From: Pleodorina starrii
Lineage: Eukaryota > Chlorophyta > Chlorophyceae > Chlamydomonadales > Volvocaceae
Reading direction: 5' to 3'
Assembly: GCA_030267565.1 (NCBI GenBank)
Contig: BRXU01000009.1
Span: forward strand, 3,336,501 to 3,400,500
Length of the DNA stretch: 64,000 nt
Positions 24,601 to 35,410 of this stretch are shown here, piece by piece; the first letter of the stretch is position 1, and every line of letters begins with the position of its first letter. The notes below the pieces were generated by a model. The model saw nothing but the letters and a program-made list of their open reading frames with translations, did not search any database and had not been told where the DNA came from. The translations under genes were made by a program, and so were the position numbers.

Positions 24601-27600
24601 CCTGCCCTTGCCTTGCCGCCCAGTGCCCCTCATGCGTGGTGGCCTGCGCACTCGGCCGGTGTGGTGGGGAACCGAATCCTCACGGTCCGCCACCCGGCCC
24701 CTCCTGCACTTCGCACCTTCCCGCGCCCCGCATCGTCTTCCCGGGCCCCGCTGCCTCCACCCTTTCCGCCCGCCCTGCCGTCCTTCTCCCCTTCTCCTCG
24801 TCCTTGCTCTTGCCCTCGTGCCCCCTCGCCCCGCCCCGCCCCGCCTTCCGTCCCTCCCAGCCTCGTCTTCCTTCTGCTGTTCTCCTTCCCTTTGCCGTTC
24901 TCCTTGCCATTCTCTTTTCCTTTGCCCTTTCTCCTCTGCCTTACGCCTCCTTGCCGTCGTACGTTTTGCCCATCCGTATCCCTTTCTTCTCTGCCCCGCC
25001 GCCCCTTCCTGCCCTCTTTTGCGCCGCGTCGCCGCCCCAGCTCCTTCGTGGGTTTATGTGTGTATTGCCTTGCTTGCCTGCCTGCTCGCTCCTTCCTTCG
25101 CTGCCATTGCCGTTGCCCATTGCCGTTACTCACGCCCTTTTTCCTTCGAAATCTTCCCGCTTCGCTTCCTCCATTGAGCGCAGGTGAGTCTACAATATGT
25201 CGGGTTGTTCTGTCCGGGCGTTCGTGCCGTTCTTGTGCTGTCGCGTGTAATCGTCCGTCTGGGTTGGTCTGGCGGCGACGCGGTCGCAGCGTATTTTCAG
25301 CTCGGTAAGGTTACAGGTATGTTCGGTAAGTATTACTGGGTTCTGGGTCCGTTCGCTAACGCCGTCTCCGTCTCCGCTGCGGTATCACTTCTTACACCCC
25401 AACTGAAGGCTGGTGGTCAGGCCTTAACGGGCATCCACGGAGCTAACTCCCTTCGGGGAGGTTTCGTCTTGTGTCCGTCGGATCCCTGTGTCGAAAGACC
25501 TTGGTGAGGGCGAGCCCCGTTTGCGCGTACGGTGCACCGGCTGTTGCCGGGCCCTGTGTGGCTTCCCATCGGGCTTCTCATCGGGCTTCTCATCGGGCTT
25601 CTCATCGGGCTTCTCATCGGGCTTCTCATCGGGCTTCTTATCGCGTGCGCGTGATTTTTTTCTTTTTCCTTTCTTGTTCCGTCTGCGTGAGGGGTCTGCG
25701 TTCGCGTGCCTTCAACGACTTCGACAACGACTTCAACCATTTCAACGACTTCAACGACTGCACCGACCTCACCGACTCCACCTTCACCGACTCCACCGAT
25801 GCCGCCTTCCACGCTGCCGCCGTCCATGCTGCCTCCTGGACGACCCGCCCACCGACCCCGACCCCGCCTCTACATCCACCAGACTCTCCCCGGCCTTTCT
25901 GTCATTGGCCCCCCGGAACGTGGGCTCACACGCACCCACCACACACCTCCAACTCCCGTCCCCGATGCCCCTTCACCCTGCCTGACCTCGCCCCACGCCT
26001 GTCCCCCTGACCCTCCCTCGTCGCCCTGCCCACCCTCACCCCACTCTCGCCCTCGCCGAGCTCCGTGCATGGCGGCTCTCCCTCAGCTTGCCTTCCCCCT
26101 GCCCCTGCCCCCGCCGGCCCCGCATGCTCAGTGGCCCTCCCCCTGACCCCCTTGCCTTGCACTTGCACCTCTGCCCCTACTCGGTGGCCCTCCCCCTGCA
26201 TGCCCTTCCCGGCGGCCTGGGTGCCTCCCTTCCCTCCTCCCACATTCTCTCCCTCCTCCCCCTCCCCATATCTGCCCTTGTCTTGTCTCCCCCCCCCCCG
26301 TCCCCCCCCCATGGCCCTGCCCTTGCCTTGCCGCCCAGTGCCCCTCATGCGTGGTGGCCTGCGCACTCGGCCGGTGTGGTGGGGAACCGAATCCTCACGG
26401 TCCGCCACCCGGCCCCTCCTGCACTTCGCACCTTCCCGCGCCCCGCATCGTCTTCCCGGGCCCCGCTGCCTCCACCCTTTCCGCCCGCCCTGCCGTCCTT
26501 CTCCCCTTCTCCTCGTCCTTGCTCTTGCCCTCGTGCCCCCTCGCCCCGCCCCGCCCCGCCTTCCGTCCCTCCCAGCCTCGTCTTCCTTCTGCTGTTCTCC
26601 TTCCCTTTGCCGTTCTCCTTGCCATTCTCTTTTCCTTTGCCCTTTCTCCTCTGCCTTACGCCTCCTTGCCGTCGTACGTTTTGCCCATCCGTATCCCTTT
26701 CTTCTCTGCCCCGCCGCCCCTTCCTGCCCTCTTTTGCGCCGCGTCGCCGCCCCAGCTCCTTCGTGGGTTTATGTGTGTATTGCCTTGCTTGCCTGCCTGC
26801 TCGCTCCTTCCTTCGCTGCCATTGCCGTTGCCCATTGCCGTTACTCACGCCCTTTTTCCTTCGAAATCTTCCCGCTTCGCTTCCTCCATTGAGCGCAGGT
26901 GAGTCTACAATATGTCGGGTTGTTCTGTCCGGGCGTTCGTGCCGTTCTTGTGCTGTCGCGTGTAATCGTCCGTCTGGGTTGGTCTGGCGGCGACGCGGTC
27001 GCAGCGTATTTTCAGCTCGGTAAGGTTACAGGTATGTTCGGTAAGTATTACTGGGTTCTGGGTCCGTTCGCTAACGCCGTCTCCGTCTCCGCTGCGGTAT
27101 CACTTCTTACACCCCCCGCCTCCCTCCCTCCCCCCCAGTTGGCCACCTCCGCCGCCATCTTCTACGGCTACATCTTCGTGGTGGGTCTCGTGCTGTTCTT
27201 CGTGGTCAAGTGGTTCAAGGGCGAGCTGCGGCTGGTCAACGTGTTCTGCATCTACGGTAGGGCGGCCGGCTGGCTGACTGGCCGTCTGGGTGTGGTGGCT
27301 GGCCGTCTGGGTGTGGTGGCTGGCCGTCTGGGTGTGGTGGCTGGCCGTCTGGGTGTGGTGGCTGGGTTCGGGACTGTGGGCGGGCCCCGGGAGCGTGTGG
27401 CTGGGAGGACGTCGTGTGTGCGTGGGCCTGTTCGGGAACCGGGAGGTGAGAAAGACGAACAGCAGCGAAGCAACCGAGGCGATGGTGTTGGGAGGGGCGG
27501 GCAGGGCTTTGGCTTACCGGTATGCGCAGCTGTGCAGGGCCCGTCGAGAACCCTAGCCCCGACACCGATCACCCCTGGCCCTTCTTCTGGGCCCTCAAGC

Positions 27601-28177
27601 AGCCCCTTGCCCGCCTGCACTGCCCCCCCCCCCCGCTGTTGCCTGATCAGGCTACTGCCTGAGCATCTACGTGCCCGTCTCCATCGCCTGCATGGTGCCC
27701 ATTGACTGGGCCCGCTGGGTGATGGTCATGACCGCCACGGTGCTCTCGGCGGGATTCCTGTTTATGAACTTCAAAGCCACAATCTACAGCGCGGCACCGG
27801 CCAGGTGGGGGTTGCGGTGCGGCGGCTGGATGTCTGGGGCAAGAAGGAGGGGTGGCTGGGTGGACGCGGGTTGAAAGGAGAACGGGCCACGCGCAAACGG
27901 CCCCGCGCGGCCTCGACAGTGCCGCCATCAGGGCTGCGTCCGTCCGTGCTCTTCGCTGGTGTTACCTTGTATCCTTCCTTCCTTCGACACTGCCTCGAGC
28001 TGCACTGGCTCTCGAGCCCCAATGTAGCATCAACCACCACAACAACAACCACCACAACCACCACAACGAACTGCCTCCGTCTGGCTGCTCCGCAGGGCTA
28101 CGCTGGTGCTGCTGCTCATCGTGTTGGCCCACATCGGTCTGGGCCTGGGGCTCAAACTGTACTTCTTCCAGTACTAG
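21644..28177 (+). CDS. YIP4: YIPF/YIP4-family Golgi membrane protein
   Basis: Five-pass Yip1-domain protein of the Golgi/TGN; relatives bind Rab GTPases and act in vesicle traffic. Six exons in perfect phase: 21644-21850, 22301-22383, 22650-22875, 27139-27256, 27651-27804, 28096-28177, giving 289 residues, close to plant YIP4 length. The N-terminal 45 residues are Pro/Gly-rich, followed by YPFYNVRRYREYFDVDT. The family signature DLYGPFW precedes the first membrane segment, and YGYCLSIYVPVSI forms the conserved central one. Further segments are AAIFYGYIFVVGLVLFFVV, WVMVMTATVLSAGFLF and the C-terminal LVLLLIVLAHIGLGLGL. A Ser-Pro repeat lies in the first loop. Intron 3 is 4.26 kb because of a tandem duplication. 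The start is the first ATG in an open frame directly upstream of the conserved domain. Confidence 0.95.
22256..22279 (+). repeat. Dispersed repeat, family R2, beside a splice acceptor
   Basis: GCATAACACTCCCTGACCCC just upstream of the exon-2 acceptor of the YIP4-like gene. It is one base off the family word GCATATCACTCCCTGACCCC seen at 10506 and 58100. Confidence 0.65.
23008..27115 (+). repeat. 1,715-bp tandem array (2.4 copies) inside intron 3 of the YIP4-like gene
   Basis: Copy 1 spans 23008-24722, copy 2 spans 24723-26437, and a partial third copy runs 26438 to about 27115, ending just before the exon-4 acceptor. Every frame translates identically between copies, so divergence is essentially zero. 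Each full copy contains a reversed R1 element, a 12-bp minisatellite and pyrimidine-rich stretches. Long open frames in it repeat at exactly 1,715-bp spacing and are judged non-coding. Confidence 0.97.
23851..23922 (+). repeat. 12-bp minisatellite inside the 1,715-bp unit
   Basis: Six tandem copies of CATCGGGCTTCT; the same block recurs at 25566-25637 in the second copy of the large unit. Confidence 0.9.
27271..27366 (+). repeat. 21-bp tandem repeat in YIP4-like intron 4
   Basis: Four copies of GGCCGTCTGGGTGTGGTGGCT (one base per unit variable at the edges), directly after the exon ending at 27256. Confidence 0.9.
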
Positions 28178-28467
28178 CCAGCGAGCATGCCTGGAGAGCC
28201 AGCCTGGTAACTGCCATCGCATTGGGGGACAGGCAGGGCAGGACAGGGCAGGTGGGGGCGGGCGGAGCTGCTGTGTGGATTTAAGAAAAGGACCAGCGGG
28301 TGGTGTGCGGGATGGAAGGCCGCGTGGAGGGAAAGGCTGCGCGCGTTGCGGTAGCCCGGGCCGCGCCGAACCGGCCGAGAGACGGACAAGGATGTTTGAG
28401 CGGGTTGCGTATGTGGTGGCGGGGGGTTTGTGTGGGAGGTGAGTACTGTGTTAGCACCTGAGCACAA
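28178..28467. other. Downstream region of the YIP4-like gene
   Basis: Expected 3' UTR of the YIP4-like gene. No coding segment or clear TGTAA signal was seen before the hairpin. Confidence 0.4.
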
Positions 28468-28570
28468 GTGCACCATGTTGGCACCCGAGCATATGGTTGG
28501 AGCGGGCGCCCCCAAAGGCACCCCCCGCGCGCCCGCTCCGACCATGTGCTCAGGCGCTAACATGGTGCAC
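28468..28570. repeat. Foldback element: 42-bp arms, 19-base loop
   Basis: Arm 28468-28509 pairs with 28529-28570 at 37 of 42 positions, and the five mismatches are all transitions. The outer 12 bases (GTGCACCATGTT) and the inner GGAGCGGGCGC pair perfectly. A partial extra copy of the arm (TTAGCACCTGAGCACAAG) precedes it at 28451, and a third block (28571-28600) is complementary to the loop side. This fits a small foldback or MITE-like insertion. Confidence 0.85.
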
Positions 28571-28771
28571 ATGGAGCGGGCGCGCGGGGGGCGCCTTGTG
28601 GGCTGCAGTGTCCCACACAGAGAGCTACGACCCCCTAATGTTGGGCCCGGGCTGGTTTGTTCCTGTACGGTATGCTCTTTGCTTGGAATACCAGGGGAGG
28701 GGGTTGCTGGGCCCTTCGGGGCTGTGATCCGAGGATTGCATGCGTGTGAATTTTTGGTCCCCCCACAACGG

Positions 28772-29235
28772 TTATCCGTCAAGGGCGCACATTTGATAAC
28801 CGTAAGCCCGATGGTTAGCTGCCAAGCAGCTCGGTACGCGCTTTCTACGGTATATTTGGAACAAGAGACTGCCCAGTTTCGCCGAGTCAAAGGTCCCCAT
28901 CACATCCAACATGCTGCCGCCCATAGGGAAGCACATTGCCTCTCGTAATGGCGCATACTCATATGGACATTCCATCAAAACGTGCAACTCATCTTCTACC
29001 GCCCCTTCCGCGACACACCCGGCATGTCCTCTCCGCGTGTGGCTTTCGACCCGGTCCCCGTGCGAGCCGCGACACATGAGCGAAGGCAAAACCGAACTTG
29101 TCGAGTCCTGCTCTTATCGGAGCTGCCAAGTGCAGCGCGAACCACGTCCACGAGTGCAGCACACGCGCGGCCGGCATGCACAACCTCAAGCCTGGGCACG
29201 GCACCGGACAACACGGTAAGCCGCACCCAACCCAC
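28772..29235 (-). mobile_element. Decayed LINE 3' end (C-terminal zinc-knuckle of reverse-transcriptase ORF)
   Basis: The minus strand reads RTRQVRFCLRS in one frame, then in another CVAEGAVEDELHVLMECPYE. The spacing C-x9-H-x4-C plus GAVEDE-HxL-EC is the same as the C-terminal motif of the better-preserved element at 53.6-54.5 kb. The frame change and lack of upstream reverse-transcriptase domains show a 5'-truncated, inactivated copy. It lies between two convergent genes. Confidence 0.7.
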
Positions 29236-29283
29236 ATAAGCTCCTCGCTACAAGGCAAGACATCATCTCCAAGGCAAGGCAAG

Positions 29284-31378
29284 TCAGCCGCTGCTGGTCG
29301 TTGCTGCCGCTAGCAAGGCCCCTTGGGCCCCAGGCGACCGCCGCCGCCGCTGCTCGCCCAGCCATGCCAGCAGCGGCGCGTGGCGCTCCTGGGGCTCCCA
29401 ATACGCCCTCATCTCCTCCAACTTGACCGCAGCATCCCAGTCCATTTCGGGGCAACCCAAGTCCAGCAGGCACTGCAGCACGGCGACGGAGACCCCGAAG
29501 TGGATGCAGTCCGCCAGCAGCTTCCCCGGCGGTCCCCAGGGGCAGCCCAGCCGGTGCAGGCAGCGGATCGTCGCCAGATCACCATTGCGGGCGGCTCCGA
29601 GGTAGGCGCCGCCATCGAGCTGAGGGCGCCAAGGAACATACACAATCGCCGTACATACCCACATCAATGCAGGGACGGGCGGTTGGGGACGTCAGGGGCG
29701 GTGCAACCCCCATGCGGCCTCACAGCCTAGCTCCCCGGCAGCGGAGTTTCCTGCAGCGCCGCACTTTGGCAGCTTGGCAGGCAGTGACTCTTGTCCCGGA
29801 AGGCGCACATGCGACTCTGAACACGGCATCGACGCCATGAATAACGTCTCGAGCAGCTCGAGGGAGGTTTGACACACGGTGGCCCGGCACACGCGTCTAA
29901 TGGACCGGCCGACGAGCCGAGTGACCTGGCTGGGCACAGCACATGCAAAATGAACCACCGGTGGGCCACAACTGGTGGGCCACACGGCGAGCATCGTACA
30001 TGTGGTGGTGACAAACGCGGACGGCGACACCCACCGGGAAGGGGCAGCCCCGCTCCACCAGCCACTCCAGCGCCTCTTCGCAGCCGCTCTCGATGGCGCC
30101 GTTGGTAATGGCCGTGGGGCCCAAGGCCCAGCCGCGGACGTGAAGCCAAACCATCACCTCCAGGTTGCCGCTCTCCGCCGCGCGGTCGAGCAACCTATCT
30201 GCGCCGTCAGCGGGTGCGACGCCCAGGTCCTCCACCGCCCAGGCCACCAGCGGCAGGTGACCCGCCCGGGCCGCCACTTCCGCAACAGAACGGGCGTTTA
30301 CGGGCCAGCCGCTGGCGTGCAGGTACTGCAGCACGGCCAGGTGGCCCTGGCGGGCTGCTTCCATCACGCCGAACTGAAGGCCGGTGGGCCGCACCCCCGC
30401 TTGCTCCACCAGGAAACGCAGGGGGGCAAGATTGCCAAAAGAGACCGCAGCGTCCGCCACCCGCGCATCGAGGGGGTAGCCCCGGCCGCGCAGCCACTGC
30501 AGACGCGCCTCCACTGCATCGCCGTTACCAGCCCGAAGAGCGGCCTTGCACACCATAGCCTTGCGGTGGGAGCCCAGCCCCTCCAGCCACTCCACTTTGG
30601 CCTGCCAATCGGGCGTGGTGCTGCCGGCCGCGGCCGCCAGGATGGCACCCCGATCCACCTCATCGAGCTGCTCAAGCTCCTGCTGCAGTTCGCTGCCGTG
30701 ACGCCCTGCCATGAGCTGCTCCCACAGCCGCTGCAGCGCCGCCAGGCTCAACTCCCCCGCCACGGCCCCCAATAACCGGCAGAGATCACACACAAATTCG
30801 TCGTTGAGACGGCCCTGTAATTCCGTCAGCAGCCACTGCATGAGGTCCTCATGCCCGCCCAGGGCAGCTGCGCAAACGACGTCCCAGTTGAGGCGGCAGC
30901 CGCTGGCCAACATCCACTCGCACACGTGGCGGTGGCCGGCCTTCGCCGCGGCTGACAGAGAATCACCCCAGAGGCAGCCGCGCGCACGTAGCACCTTGCA
31001 CATGTCGAGCTGGCCCGCGGCTGCGGCGGCCTCAAGCATCTCGTACCGAAGATCAAGACCCGCATTTGCCAGGGCAACCTCCAGGTTGGCGACGCTGCCG
31101 CTTGCCGCCGTCAGGCACAGCAGCTGCAGCCGCTGCTTGTGAAACATAGCGCGAAAAGCGCCCGGGCGGCCCCAGCGCTGCCGGAACACGTGGATGGGTG
31201 ACGGAAGCGAGAGCCGCAAGGTCGTGCGGTGTGCGAACTGCTGTGATGTCGTCTTGTCTACAAGTCGTAACGTGCTTGCCACTTCGTTAGCTGGCAGATG
31301 GTGCGCAATGCACTCCACGATGCCTGCCAGCCAAATGCTCGAGCCGTCTGGTGGAAGTCGAATGACCGACTGAGACAT
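29284..31378 (-). CDS. Ankyrin-repeat protein with N-terminal F-box-like segment (algal expanded family)
   Basis: Two exons, 31378-30035 and 29619-29284, join in phase 0 (CPFP to LDGGAY) to about 560 residues. The N-terminal 50 residues (IWLAGIVECIAHHL, then NEVASTLRLVDKTTSQQFA) resemble the F-box-like head of a large volvocine family. About a dozen degenerate ankyrin-type helices follow, each with a pattern such as AAAAGQLDMCKVLRARGC or AARQGHLAVLQYLHASGWPV. The last exon contributes AARNGDLATIRCLHRLGCPW. Such proteins probably mediate protein-protein contacts; no partner can be inferred. The ATG chosen is the first in the open frame, immediately before the conserved head. MPDU1 lies upstream on the same strand. 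Confidence 0.88.
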
Positions 31379-32104
31379 TGTTTTGCGCCTATATCGTTCA
31401 CATGTACACTCAAAGATTCCTGCGCCTGTATGCGATGGCAGTATGCCGAACTTGTGAGATGGAAGCGGCCTTGGACCGCAAGGCTTCGCGTAAGCAGAAG
31501 GCCCAAGAAATTATCCAAAGAGTTAAGCAAGTCAACGATGGAAAAAAACGTTGTTTTCCGAAGCTTGCTCCGTGGCAATTTTGATCCTCATTCCTCAGAT
31601 CCCGATTCCGTACGGCGGCCGTTGAATGGATGACCAGCCTGGCATACGCCGCCAGCCCCTCCTCGACAGCAGCCGACCGCACGTGCCTGCGGCTCCCGAC
31701 AGTGGCCCAGCAGGACCGCCCTTATTCCTCCAACCACAATCCCCTATCCATCGCGTCTCAGTGCACCGAATGGCGTCGGCTACCCCCCGTTTCGCCGCGC
31801 TGGAAAGGCTAAACGTGGATGCCCATGCAAGCGCACAAGCTGAGCAGGGTTCATCTGTACCCTCCATGCACCGCACCCCGCGTCCCTTTCACTTTCGGGG
31901 TCTCGTTAAGGCCCGAGGGGGGGAGAGAGAGAGACAAGAGACAAGGACGATGCCTGCCCCCCTTCCCCCAACTATGCACCCCGCCTCGTGCGCCCACAAC
32001 TGTTATCAACGCCGCCCGCTGTTGTGGAGGCCTCGCAGCCGGAGAGCGGAGACGAGAAGGGCAACGGAGGAGTCCGCACCGCTTCTGGTTGTCGCGATGT
32101 TCTG
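31379..32104. other. Spacer between MPDU1 and the ankyrin-repeat gene
   Basis: Holds the MPDU1 3' UTR and the promoter region of the ankyrin gene. No convincing coding segment on either strand. Confidence 0.4.
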
Positions 32105-35100
32105 TCACTTGTCCTTGCGGCTCTCACCGCCCTCGCGCTTCCGCTCGGCCTCCGCCCGGGCCCGCTGCGCCTGGAGCTGCGCGGCCGTGTTTTTGCGGTA
32201 GGCAATGATCTGCAGCAGCAGAGCCGCGTTGATGACCAGACCTGGGGCGAGGTCGGAGAGGGCCGCGGGCCGGGTTGGGTTGACATTGAGTTTGCGGGGT
32301 AAGAAAGCAAGGTACCGTAGGAGGAACAGCGGAGGAACGGAGACGGGGCGTTGGGGAGGTCGGAGGGAGGGGAGGGGCTGTGGCCTGTGGGGTGAAGGTG
32401 GGAGAGGTGGGGTTGCCGGCGAGGGAGGCATCGGTTCGTATCGGCGAGAAAGGGGCGCGTTGGCAGCATGGATAGCATGCCGGCGAGCGTGGGAGTTGTA
32501 CGCGCGGCGCACTGACGCCACCATGTCGCTTCGTCCTCCTCCAGCCCTGCTCCCGAACCCCCCCCAACTCCACCCCCGGCCCTTCCCAGCTCCCCTTCCC
32601 GACTCCCTTCGCGGGCCCGTACTGCCGGCGCTGCCCAGCCCAGGCCCTCCCCTGATTGACACTAGGAGCGCGAGGCCCAGCCCAGCTCAGCCCAGCACCC
32701 CCCCACGCCGTCTTCATCCCTTCGCTGCGGTATCTTCTTTCTTATCCCCCCGCCCCCACCCCTTGCCGCTTGCCGGCGCCACTCACTGACGACGTAGCTC
32801 CGCAGCATGACCGGCCCCCCGCCCGCCTGCAGCGTTGTGAAGATGCGCACCACGCAGCCCAGCACGTTGATGCCGGCGGTGATGCCCGACAGAGTACCCG
32901 TGGAGCGAGCCGAGAAGTTCTTGACCACCTGGAGGCGCGAATAGGGGGGTGGGGCAGGGTGCGGGGGAAGGCGAATAGGACAGCGCCCGAATCGGCAAGC
33001 TGAAAGGGGAGGTAGGGGGGATGTAGAAAGCGAGCAGCGCGACCCGTTAAGGCGGGTTGGGGCTGGCGGGGGAAGGGAGGCGGTCCGCATTGCCGTGCTG
33101 ACAGGCTGGGGCGACGGATGCATTGGTAACAACACGGCCACAGAAAGGACTGCCAGGAACACCACCACCACCACCAGCAGCAGCGCGTGTTGTGTTGGCA
33201 GCTTTGTTTTTCCCCGCGACGGTGTGTTGCCGTACCTGCGGCAGCCGGGACAGCATCACCACGGCCGTGTTGGCGCCCGCAAAGGTCTCCATGGTGTCAT
33301 TGGGGATGTGGCCTGATTAGGCAAGGGGGGAGGGGGAGGGGAGGGGACATCGGGTCGGGAGGGGGCGGGATGTCCGAGTCTTTTAGCACATGCGAGGTTG
33401 GGGGCGAGTGGGTGTGTATGCTGTCCTACAACCTGCAGCCGAGGCAGGGACAGGCGTGCACCTGTGTATGTGTATGTGTGTGCGGGGGTTGTGTGTCCTC
33501 CCTCTCTTAACAGCGCGTGCCGAGAGTTCTGGCTGAATGCTCTTCTCCGCGGGTACCCTCCCGCCGGTGCCCTCCCACCGGCCCCGGCCTATACGGTACG
33601 TGGATAACCCCCCGGTGCCATCCGCGGTGGCCTACGGCAGCATAGCACAACTGGAGCATGGCGCGGGCTCTGGACGCGGGGGCGGCCTGCCGGTTGCCGT
33701 ACATTCCCGTACCTGTGAACACCCCAACCGTCAGCGCGACGTACGCTCCCCACACCGCCATCCGACGCAGTACGGGTGTACGGCTGTAGCCGTACACCAA
33801 GCCCATGATGACCAGGTTTTGGATCGCGAGGATGAGTGATTCGCCGTACGTGTTGAACGGCAGCTGCCGGGTATAGCCGTACAGCGCCGAGATCAGTAAC
33901 GTGTACGTCTCGATCTCAAACATCTCCTTGCTGAGTCCCTCGGCGCTGCCGGCTTGCCGGATCAGCAAGATCTGGTTTCGGAGAGCGATCGCGTTGGGTA
34001 CGACAGGGCGCCCGCGGGGGTGAGGGGAAGCCACCGACGAGCAGCGGGCGGGCGGGCGGGAAGGGCGACGTCTACGTTTGAAGGCAAAAGCAAAAAAAGC
34101 AAAAGCAAGCTGAGATAACAATTACGGCCGACGGCATACGGTACGCCCTGGAGGCTCGGAAGGTTCAGAACATGGAGCACGGGCAGCGGCGAGGCGGCGG
34201 TGGTTACAGGCAGCACGGGGATGATAAGGATGAGGCCGCAGACCACGTGGGGGCGAACGGCGCCAGGATCCAGGATCCAGCGCCCAACCATCCTTTCCTC
34301 CACCGACCGCCCCCGGACCCACCTGCGGCAGCTTGGTAATGCAGGCGCCAGCGAGGATGGCGTAGCCCAGCATCTGTGTACGGAAACGTACGGCAGCGTA
34401 TGAGCGTGCGGAAGCGTTGTGGGTTGCTGGGGGCCGCATTTCAGGCAGGACATGCGCGTGTATGCAAGGAGGCCTCGCCGAGGAGGGGGGTTCAAGGGGG
34501 GTCGAGGGGATCGCGAGGGGCGCCGCTTTGCGTCCGCCTGACTGACTTCTGCACGACGGGCTGCACTGCGCGCTGGGAATGGGGGCTGCAGCAGGCTAGC
34601 GGGTGAAGGGCAGCGGCAGGGGCCAGGAAGCAGCGTCTATCCGGGCTGTGGCACGTGTGGGGGATGGAGTGGTGGCTGCCGTTCGACGGCCGCTCAACTC
34701 CAGGAGGATGGGAAGGGCTGGGCATTGCCATGGTGCCAGAACGCCTCCGCGGTTCGGTGAAGGGGCTGCAGGATGAGCGAGGTCGAGAGGTTGCAGGTTT
34801 AGTTGATCTACAGATTCGAACGGGGGAATAGGGGCCAGCCGGAAGAGGGACCGAGCTTGTCTTCCCACTCTCGCGTGAGGCCGCCTGTTCCGGCGTACGG
34901 CAACGTAAGGTCGACCGATGCGCCTCGGACGCGACGCGATGAAGCAGAACAGCCGGCGGAATGTGAGCCCTCCAAGCCCCGCAGCTCGCTTCACACGCGG
35001 TTGCAAAGGCCGGGGCATGGCAGGCCGGGCTGACCTGGCTGATCAGCAGCTTCAACAAGTCGACCTCCGGCAGCGATCGCGTTTCTAACACGTGCTTAAG

Positions 35101-35133
35101 CACGACCTTCGTGGTGTTGAAGAGGTCCGCCAT
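32105..35133 (-). CDS. MPDU1: Mannose-P-dolichol utilization defect 1 protein (PQ-loop)
   Basis: Seven-helix ER membrane protein (Lec35 family) needed for use of dolichol-linked mannose and glucose in N-glycan and GPI synthesis. Six exons: 35133-35035, 34373-34323, 33971-33713, 33312-33236, 32928-32787, 32241-32105. They give 254 residues; the human protein is similar. Both PQ loops are split exactly at an intron: ITKLPQ joins ILLIRQAGSAEGLS, and LSRLPQ joins VVKNFSARSTGTLS. The characteristic LPFNTYGESLILAIQN and the C-terminal RIFTTLQAGGG segment are present. The tail is lysine/glutamate-rich and cytosolic-looking. The ATG at 35133 gives MADLFNTTKVVLK; an in-frame upstream extension is possible but has no counterpart. 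The gene is divergent from an F-box gene 277 bp away. Confidence 0.95.
32299..32749 (-). repeat. R1 repeat copies in MPDU1 intron 5
   Basis: A diverged R1 copy at 32299-32353 (GGTACCGTAGG, then GGAACGGAGACGGGGCG) and a partial reversed copy at 32721-32749 (TTCGCTGCGGTATCTTCTTT) flank the same intron. Confidence 0.6.
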
Positions 35134-35410
35134 GTTCTTCTGCGGAATAAAACCTAGAGGGTTGACCGGGCAAAAGGTCGCTCTTCCGTAACACTGCGTC
35201 AAACAAAGGGTTAAATTATCAGGAATTTTAACAAGGAGAGATGCAAGAGGCGCTGACGCTGCGTTCCAGGGGCCACCAATGAAGCTCGCCTACCCGCCTC
35301 AACGCAAAAGTACGAACGGCCATAAGTTAGGCAAGTTCTCCGCGTCCGAGGCTGCGTTCCATAATCACAAGGTTAGCCATATTGGCAACTGTTAGTCATA
35401 GCTGGAATAG
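35134..35410. promoter_or_regulatory. Shared divergent promoter region, MPDU1 / F-box gene
   Basis: Only 277 bases separate the two start codons, so both promoters and 5' UTRs must overlap here. The segment is visibly AT-richer than the flanking genes. No TATA box could be assigned confidently. Confidence 0.55.

Noticed and set aside
22309..27023. Several open frames of 180-390 codons in the YIP4-like gene's third intron
   Set aside because: They recur unchanged at 1,715-bp spacing, are low-complexity Pro/Ser/Arg-rich, and lie between exons whose phases match exactly.
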